From contig JBOGVU010000131.1 in NCBI GenBank assembly GCA_050692915.1, forward strand, positions 1-5,404: a DNA stretch of 5,404 nt, in the 5' to 3' direction. The translations under genes and the position numbers were made by a program. Each line of letters starts with the position of its first letter. Positions within the stretch are counted from its first letter, which is position 1. This stretch comes from CALAEC01 sp050692915 (GTDB taxonomy: Bacteria > Actinomycetota > UBA4738 > CALAEC01). The notes under the pieces were generated by a model. The model saw only the letters and a program-made list of their open reading frames with translations. It had not been told where the DNA came from and searched no databases. Of the stretch, positions 1 through 4,027 are shown in pieces.

Positions 1-628
1 GGGGAACCACCAGCCAGCCCAGCACGAGGCCGGTGAGGACGGCCGAGGCCACCACCGCCGCCGGCGTCCCCCACGGCTCCACCCGGCCCAGGGCCCCCAG
101 GGCGCCCAGGGCGACGAGGTACCCCACCACGAGCGGGAACCGGCGCACTCGGGTCCCCGGCCTGGCCAACCGCCGGGTCGTGAGGATCAGGGTCATCAGG
201 ACCATCAGCCCGAGCCCGAGCCACGCGTACCAGGCGTACAGCGAGGCCAGCCCGGCGAACTCGAGGGCGCCGGCGACGGCAAGGGGAACCGCGGCGGCGG
301 CGTACAGCCGAGCGGCGTACCTGAACGCGGCCCAGGGGGAAGTGGTGACCCCGAGCGTGACGAAGAGCGCCCCGAGCACCACGGTCCGAAGGACCAGGGA
401 AGCGGCCACGGCCACGGCGAGCTGGGGATAGCCTGGGGCCCGGGCCACGAGCATGCGGAGGTCGAGGGCCAGGTCGAGCGGCGGCAGCGCCACGGCGTGA
501 ACGAGCCCAGGCCAGGTCGGGACGGCCCCGGCCTGGGCCAGCGAGAGCGTCAGGACCGTCACGACCGCCAGAGGCCACCACCGGCCGGCGGCCGTCCGGA
601 TCCGGGACTCCGCGGCCGGCCTATGCAC
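1..628 (-). CDS. Multi-pass membrane protein of unknown function, 3' end missing
   Basis: The visible part is 209 codons from a GTG start and continues past the left edge. I do not recognise the family. The N-terminus is short and basic (HRPAAESRIRTAAGRWW). About six hydrophobic stretches follow, at roughly residues 18-36, 69-92, 105-123, 127-150, 164-181 and 190-208. A basic loop at 151-164 (TRRLARPGTRVRRF) probably faces the cytoplasm. No catalytic motif, cysteine pair or known transporter signature is visible. Compared with the other frames, this one has the hydrophobic periodicity and G/C third positions of a real gene. The GTG lies inside the last codons of ychF, an 8-bp overlap (GTGCATAG). 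No Shine-Dalgarno sequence precedes it, so translation is probably coupled to ychF. A start further upstream inside ychF is possible but would add only non-hydrophobic residues. Coding status is fairly sure; function is unknown. Confidence 0.72.
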   Translation of the reverse strand, partial: MHRPAAESRIRTAAGRWWPLAVVTVLTLSLAQAGAVPTWPGLVHAVALPPLDLALDLRMLVARAPGYPQLAVAVAASLVLRTVVLGALFVTLGVTTSPWAAFRYAARLYAAAAVPLAVAGALEFAGLASLYAWYAWLGLGLMVLMTLILTTRRLARPGTRVRRFPLVVGYLVALGALGALGRVEPWGTPAAVVASAVLTGLVLGWLVVP

Positions 629-1709
629 GGAACCGGAACGTGAGGACGTCGCCGTCGCGGACGAGGTGGTCCCGACCCTCGATCCGCACCGCGCCGCGGT
701 CCCGGGCCGCGGCCGGGGAACCCGCCTCGATCAAGATGTCGGCCGGGACCACCTCGGCTCGGATGAATCCCCGGGCCATGTCGGTGTGGATCTCCGCGGC
801 GGCCCCCACGGCCGTGGTCCCCTCGGGGACGAGCCAGGCACGGCACTCGCTCGACTCGATCGAGTAGAACGTGATCTGGCCGAGGAGCCTCCGGGCGGCC
901 GCGGCGATGCGAGCGGTCCCCCGCTCGTGGACGCCGTAGGCGTCGAGGAGCTGAGCGGCCTCCTCGTCGTCCAGGTCCTCCACCTCCTCCTCGAGCTTGG
1001 CGCAGACCGCCACCACCTCCGCGTTCACTGGCAAGGCGGCACGGTGCGCGGCCACGACCTCGTCCGGACGGCCGGCGTCGTCCTCGCCCACGTTGAGCAC
1101 GAACAGCATCGGCTTCGCCGTGAGGAAGAACAGCTCTCCCAGCCGCTCCAGGTCCTCGGGGGGAAGCGCCTCGCGCACCGGGGTTCCCCGCTCCAGGGCC
1201 GCCCCGGCCCGGGCCAGGGCCTCGGCCCGGGCCCGCTCCGACGGGTCGCCGGTCCCGGCCGCCCGCCGCTCGGCGCGATCCGCCGCCCCGGCCACGGTGT
1301 CGAGGTCCGCCAGGGCCAACTCGGTCACCAGAGTGTCGAGGTCCCGGGCCGGGTCGACCTCGCCGTCGGGATGGGGGGCGGCCTGGGACTCGAACGCCCG
1401 GAGCACCATCAGGAGCGCATCCATCTCCCGGATGCGGCCGAGGAACCGGTTGCCCAGGCCCTCGCCCCGGTGCGAGCCGCGGACGAGCCCGGCGATGTCG
1501 ACGATGCGGACGTGCGCCGGCACCACCCGCTCCGGTCGGAGGACCCCGGCCAGCCGGTCGAGCCGGGGGTCCGGCACCACGGCCTCGCCCACGTTGGTGT
1601 CCACCGTGGTGAACGGGTGGCCGGCCACCTGGGCGTGGGCCCGGGTCAGGGCGTTGAACAGGGTCGACTTCCCCGCGTTCGGGAGCCCGACGATCCCGAC
1701 CCTCAGCAT
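621..1709 (-). CDS. ychF: YchF/OLA1-type Obg-family nucleotide-binding ATPase (GTPase fold)
   Basis: This is a cytosolic P-loop NTPase of the Obg-related YchF/OLA1 group. Members bind the ribosome, prefer ATP to GTP, and act in translation and stress control. The product is 362 aa, the usual family length. The G1 loop GLPNAGKST is at residues 8-16 and the switch-I region HPFTTVDTN at 31-39. The G3 motif DIAGLV is at 71-76, followed by GEGLGN at 82-87. The G4 position reads NVGE at 206-209; family members carry NxxE rather than the guanine-specific NKxD, which explains ATP use. Residues 140-195 form an Ala/Arg/Glu-rich, probably helical insertion. The C-terminal TGS-like domain includes RAWLVPEGTTA, IHTDMARGFIRAEV and the terminal DGDVLTFRFRA. 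The ATG at 1709 is chosen because it puts the first beta strand (MLRVGIVG) at the N-terminus. A longer in-frame reading to 1844 adds 45 implausible residues and would overlap the divergent gene. Switch I has Thr-Asn where many relatives have Pro-Asn, so this is a somewhat divergent member. Confidence 0.96.
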   Translation of the reverse strand: MLRVGIVGLPNAGKSTLFNALTRAHAQVAGHPFTTVDTNVGEAVVPDPRLDRLAGVLRPERVVPAHVRIVDIAGLVRGSHRGEGLGNRFLGRIREMDALLMVLRAFESQAAPHPDGEVDPARDLDTLVTELALADLDTVAGAADRAERRAAGTGDPSERARAEALARAGAALERGTPVREALPPEDLERLGELFFLTAKPMLFVLNVGEDDAGRPDEVVAAHRAALPVNAEVVAVCAKLEEEVEDLDDEEAAQLLDAYGVHERGTARIAAAARRLLGQITFYSIESSECRAWLVPEGTTAVGAAAEIHTDMARGFIRAEVVPADILIEAGSPAAARDRGAVRIEGRDHLVRDGDVLTFRFRA

Positions 1710-1740
1710 CGAGGCAGGTTCTATCCTGGGAGACCGACCC
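1710..1740. promoter_or_regulatory. Divergent intergenic gap with candidate back-to-back promoters
   Basis: Only 31 bp separates the ychF ATG (minus strand) from the PMT GTG (plus strand). On the minus strand, TAGAAC at 1723-1718 resembles a -10 hexamer. Its expected transcription start falls at about 1711-1709, so the ychF mRNA would have almost no leader. A weak -35-like CTGGCA lies 18 bp upstream (1747-1742). On the plus strand, TATCCT at 1722-1727 resembles a -10 hexamer and would start transcription near 1733-1736. The two hexamers overlap, so polymerase could probably load in only one direction at a time. All matches are by eye and imperfect; the positions are inference. Confidence 0.4.
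1728..1733 (+). promoter_or_regulatory. Shine-Dalgarno-like GGGAGA deciding the PMT start
   Basis: GGGAGA is separated by 7 bases from the in-frame GTG at 1741, which is ideal spacing. The next in-frame start, ATG at 1750, lies 16 bases downstream of the motif, which is too far. This favours GTG 1741 over ATG 1750, a difference of only three residues. If the transcript begins near 1734, as the TATCCT hexamer suggests, the motif would be absent from the mRNA and the message would be nearly leaderless. The two readings compete. Confidence 0.4.
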
Positions 1741-3138
1741 GTGCCAGCCATGAGCATCCCCCGGACGGCCGGCCTGGCCATCGCCGCGGTAACCCTCCTC
1801 GCGGGCGTGACGCGCTTCGCGGGTCTGAGCGAGCCGGACCGCAAGGTCTTCGACGAGGTCTATTACGCCAGCGACGGCTGCTGGTACGCTGGCATCGGCT
1901 ACGAGGAGTGCGACCTCGAGGCCGACGTGGAGCGGTCGTGGGTGCACCCGCCTCTGGGGAAGCAGCTCATCGCCCTGGGGATCGACTCCTTCGGCAACCG
2001 GCCGCTCGGCTGGCGGGCCGCGGGGGCCGCGGCGGGGACCGCCACCGTTGCGCTGGTGGGCATCCTCGGATTCCTCCTGTTCGGGTCGGCGCTCTGGGCC
2101 GGCCTCGCCGCGCTGCTGGCCTCGACGGAGCACCTGTTGTTCGTCCAGTCGAGGATCGCGATGCTCGACATCTTCCTGGCCATGTTCGTGGTGCTGGGGT
2201 TCACGCTGCTGGTGGCGGACCGGCGGCGGGCCGATCGGGCCCTGGAGCGGACCTCGGCCCTTTCGGCTGCCGACGCCGGCGTCGATGCCGTGGGCCGCGG
2301 ATGGCGCCCACTGCTGCTGCTCTCGGGGGCGTCGTTCGGGGCCGCCGTGGCCGTGAAGTGGTCGGGGGTGCTGGCGCTCTTGGGCGCGGCGATCCTGGCG
2401 GTGGCCTGGGCCCGAACGCGGGCCGTCGGGTGGGAACGGCCCCTGGCCACGGGGCTCCGCCGGGAGGGCCCCATCCTGTACCTGGGGCTGCTGGTCGTTC
2501 CGTTCCTGGCCTACTCGCTGACGTGGATCCCGTGGCTCGCGGACCGGGGGTTCGACCTCGTCGAGCTGGTCCGCCACCACGGGGACATGGCCGGCTACCA
2601 CCTGACCCTCGACACCGTCGGCGAGAGCGGCCAGCCGATCCACCCGTACATGTCGGCGGCGTGGACGTGGTTCCTCCTCCTCCGGCCGGTGGCGTACTTC
2701 TGGCGGGGCGACCCATCGTGCTGCGCGGAGATCCTGGGGATCGGCAGCCCCGCGCTGTTCTGGGGGGCGCTGCTGTTCCTCCCGTACCTGGCGGTGTCGT
2801 GGCGGCTCCAGCGCGACTGGAGGGCCGGGGCGATCCTGGTCCCCGTGCTCAGCCAGTTCCTCCCGTGGCTCCTGGTGACCCGGCCGCTGTTCCTCTTCTA
2901 CATGACGCCGGTGGCGCCGTTCCTGGCCCTCGGCGCGGTCTACGCGATCCGCGACGTCGCCCGCGCGGGATCCGCCCGGTGGATCACAGCCCCGGCGGCG
3001 GGTCTCATGGTGGTGGTCGCGGTGGGGGTGTTCGTCTTCTTCTGGCCCGTCCTCACCGGCGACCCGATCACACTCGACCAGTGGTGGGCCCGGGTCTGGT
3101 TCTACCGGGGGCCGAGCCTGCTGCCCAACTGGGTGTGA
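1741..3138 (+). CDS. pmt: PMT-family (GT39) polyprenyl-phosphomannose protein O-mannosyltransferase
   Basis: This integral membrane glycosyltransferase moves mannose from polyprenyl-phosphate-mannose to Ser/Thr of proteins as they are exported, on the outer face of the membrane. It resembles mycobacterial Rv1002c. The length is 465 aa from GTG 1741 (462 aa from ATG 1750). After a first membrane segment (about residues 8-29), FDEVYYA at 37-43 carries the acidic Asp-Glu pair of external loop 1. The family motif HPPLGK follows at 69-74, and RIAMLD at 138-143 matches the conserved Arg...Met-Leu-Asp region. Many more hydrophobic segments follow. The C-terminal four-helix region has the family pattern: HPYMSAAWTWFLLLRPVAYFW, then GSPALFW, then LPWLLVTRPLFLFYMTPVAPFLAL. 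The usual GNP is GSP here. C47 and C57 sit in external loop 1 and may form a disulfide. The stop shares one base with the next ATG (TGATG), indicating an operon. Target proteins are unknown. Confidence 0.93.
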   Translation: MPAMSIPRTAGLAIAAVTLLAGVTRFAGLSEPDRKVFDEVYYASDGCWYAGIGYEECDLEADVERSWVHPPLGKQLIALGIDSFGNRPLGWRAAGAAAGTATVALVGILGFLLFGSALWAGLAALLASTEHLLFVQSRIAMLDIFLAMFVVLGFTLLVADRRRADRALERTSALSAADAGVDAVGRGWRPLLLLSGASFGAAVAVKWSGVLALLGAAILAVAWARTRAVGWERPLATGLRREGPILYLGLLVVPFLAYSLTWIPWLADRGFDLVELVRHHGDMAGYHLTLDTVGESGQPIHPYMSAAWTWFLLLRPVAYFWRGDPSCCAEILGIGSPALFWGALLFLPYLAVSWRLQRDWRAGAILVPVLSQFLPWLLVTRPLFLFYMTPVAPFLALGAVYAIRDVARAGSARWITAPAAGLMVVVAVGVFVFFWPVLTGDPITLDQWWARVWFYRGPSLLPNWV

Positions 3139-3485
3139 TGGTCACCCGGCGGCGGTTCGAGCAGCTCGCCGCCGAGGCCCTCGACGAGCTGCCGGCGTGG
3201 GTCCACGAGCGGCTCGACAACGTCGAGGTGGTCGTGGAGGACGAGCCGCCTCCGGGACGATCCCTCCTGGGGCTGTACGAGGGTGTGCCGCTCACCCGCC
3301 GCGGGGAGAGCTACACGTGGGCGCTCCCCGACCGCATCACGCTCTACCAGGGCCCCATCGAGCACGCCGCTCGGATGGCCGGGGACCGAGCCCTCAAGCG
3401 GGTGATCGCGGACACCGTGATCCACGAGGTGGCGCACTTCTTCGGGATCAGCGACGAACGGCTCCGCGAGCTCGGCCGCGACTGA
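3138..3485 (+). CDS. Minimal zincin-like metallopeptidase family protein (HExxH, COG3824 type)
   Basis: This is a 115-aa predicted zinc-dependent peptidase, probably cytoplasmic since no signal peptide or membrane segment is seen. The zinc motif HEVAHFFGISDE spans residues 96-107: His96 and His100 would bind zinc, Glu97 would be the catalytic base, and Asp106 is the likely third ligand. Upstream it has the family layout: an N-terminal helix ending in a DELPAWVHERLDNVEVVVED-like segment (16-35), then LLGLYEGVPLTRR, then the strand RITLYQGPIE before the helix holding the zinc site. These features match the small zincin family PF06262/COG3824, known mainly from Actinobacteria and Thermus as crystal structures without a known substrate. 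The ATG at 3138 overlaps the PMT stop by one base and gives the family's usual N-terminus. The same frame stays open for over 2 kb upstream, but only by chance of high GC. No good Shine-Dalgarno is visible, so translation is probably coupled to pmt. The physiological substrate is unknown. Confidence 0.88.
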   Translation: MVTRRRFEQLAAEALDELPAWVHERLDNVEVVVEDEPPPGRSLLGLYEGVPLTRRGESYTWALPDRITLYQGPIEHAARMAGDRALKRVIADTVIHEVAHFFGISDERLRELGRD

Positions 3486-3499
3486 CCTTCCGGACGCCC

Positions 3500-3511
3500 T
3501 AGGATGGCCAA
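3500..3511 (+). promoter_or_regulatory. TAGGAT/AGGA element just before the macrodomain GTG
   Basis: TAGGAT at 3500-3505 sits six bases before the GTG at 3512. Two readings fit. AGGA (3501-3504) is a Shine-Dalgarno core with a 7-base gap to GTG. Alternatively TAGGAT is a -10 hexamer whose transcription would begin at or next to the GTG, giving a leaderless message independent of the pmt transcript. No convincing -35 is seen about 17 bp upstream. This is the only spacer (26 bp) inside the rightward run, so an internal promoter here is plausible. Confidence 0.4.
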
Positions 3512-4027
3512 GTGCCCAGGATCACCCTCGTCCAGGGGGACATCACCGAGCAGGCGGTCGACGCCGTGGTGAACGCGGCGAACTCGAAGCTGCTGGGCGG
3601 CGGCGGGGTGGACGGAGCCATCCATCGCCGGGGCGGCCCGGCCATCCTGGAGGAGTGCCGGCGGATCAGGGCCGAGCGGTTCCCCGACGGCCTCCCCCCG
3701 GGACAGGCCGTGGCCACCACGGCGGGCGACCTGCCGGCGCGGTGGGTGATCCACACCGTGGGACCCGTGTACGCGAAGGGGGAGGACCGCTCCGGGCTCC
3801 TGGCGTCCTGCCACGTCGAATCGCTGCGGGTGGCCGGCGAGCTCTCCGCCCGGACGGTGGCCTTCCCGGCCATCTCCACCGGGGTGTACGGCTATCCGGT
3901 CGAGGAGGCCGCGGCCGTGGCGGTGGAGGCCGTCCGGACCGCGGACACGGACGTCGACGAGGTCCGCTTCGTGCTCTTCGACCGTGAGGCGTACCAGGCC
4001 TTCGACCGAGCGAGGTCGACCCCCTGA
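3512..4027 (+). CDS. MacroD-type macrodomain ADP-ribose hydrolase/deacetylase
   Basis: This is a single-domain macrodomain protein of 171 aa, the normal size for bacterial YmdB/MacroD-type enzymes. These bind ADP-ribose, remove acetate from O-acetyl-ADP-ribose and can strip mono-ADP-ribose from acidic residues of proteins. The opening strand and GDIT (9-12) contact the adenine side. VVNAANSKLLGGGGVDGAIH (19-38) is the catalytic loop, with Asn24 and Asp34 in the positions needed for hydrolysis and His38 conserved. Residues around 75-90 carry the ligand-strand motif VIHTVGPVY. AFPAISTGVYGYP (117-129) is the phosphate-binding loop. All hallmark residues are present, so it should be active. GTG 3512 is the first usable start: an in-frame TAG lies at 3500-3502, and MPRITLVQGDIT is the canonical beginning. 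The stop TGA overlaps the proposed CTG start of the next gene (CTGA). The partner ADP-ribosyltransferase or sirtuin is not in the window, so the biological substrate is unknown. Confidence 0.95.
   Translation: MPRITLVQGDITEQAVDAVVNAANSKLLGGGGVDGAIHRRGGPAILEECRRIRAERFPDGLPPGQAVATTAGDLPARWVIHTVGPVYAKGEDRSGLLASCHVESLRVAGELSARTVAFPAISTGVYGYPVEEAAAVAVEAVRTADTDVDEVRFVLFDREAYQAFDRARSTP
4012..4015 (+). promoter_or_regulatory. Shine-Dalgarno-like GAGG before the proposed CTG start
   Basis: GAGG lies inside the end of the macrodomain gene, with eight bases to the CTG at 4024. The spacing is good and supports initiation at that unusual codon, though four-base matches arise often in DNA this rich in G. 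Confidence 0.35.

Noticed and set aside
90..112. Short GGCGCCCAGGG-like repeats near the left edge
   Set aside because: They encode the ALGALGALG stretch of a membrane helix. Codon repetition explains them.
33..431. Plus-strand open frame of 132 codons near the left edge
   Set aside because: It is opposite the hydrophobic minus-strand reading. Its translation is Ala/Arg/Thr/Pro-rich without structure, while the minus frame gives a clean multi-pass membrane protein.
1205..1233. Direct repeat CGGCCCGGGCC, two copies 18 bp apart
   Set aside because: It lies in ychF and the spacing is exactly six codons. It encodes an Ala-Arg-Ala repeat in the helical insert, so protein composition explains it.
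1710..1844. 45-residue N-terminal extension of YchF to an ATG at 1844
   Set aside because: It would overlap the pmt coding sequence by about 100 bp and add basic residues with no family match. ATG 1709 gives the canonical MLRVGIVG start.
559..2643. Minus-strand open frame of 694 codons
   Set aside because: It lies antisense to pmt and in a second frame across ychF, with Arg/Gly/Pro-rich text and no motif. It is a by-product of scarce stop codons at high GC.
666..3485. Very long plus-strand open frame (939 codons) ending with the metallopeptidase
   Set aside because: Upstream of 3138 it runs antisense to ychF and out of frame with pmt. Its translation is Gly/Arg/Pro-rich low-complexity text typical of a high-GC shadow frame. 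Only the last 115 codons are real.
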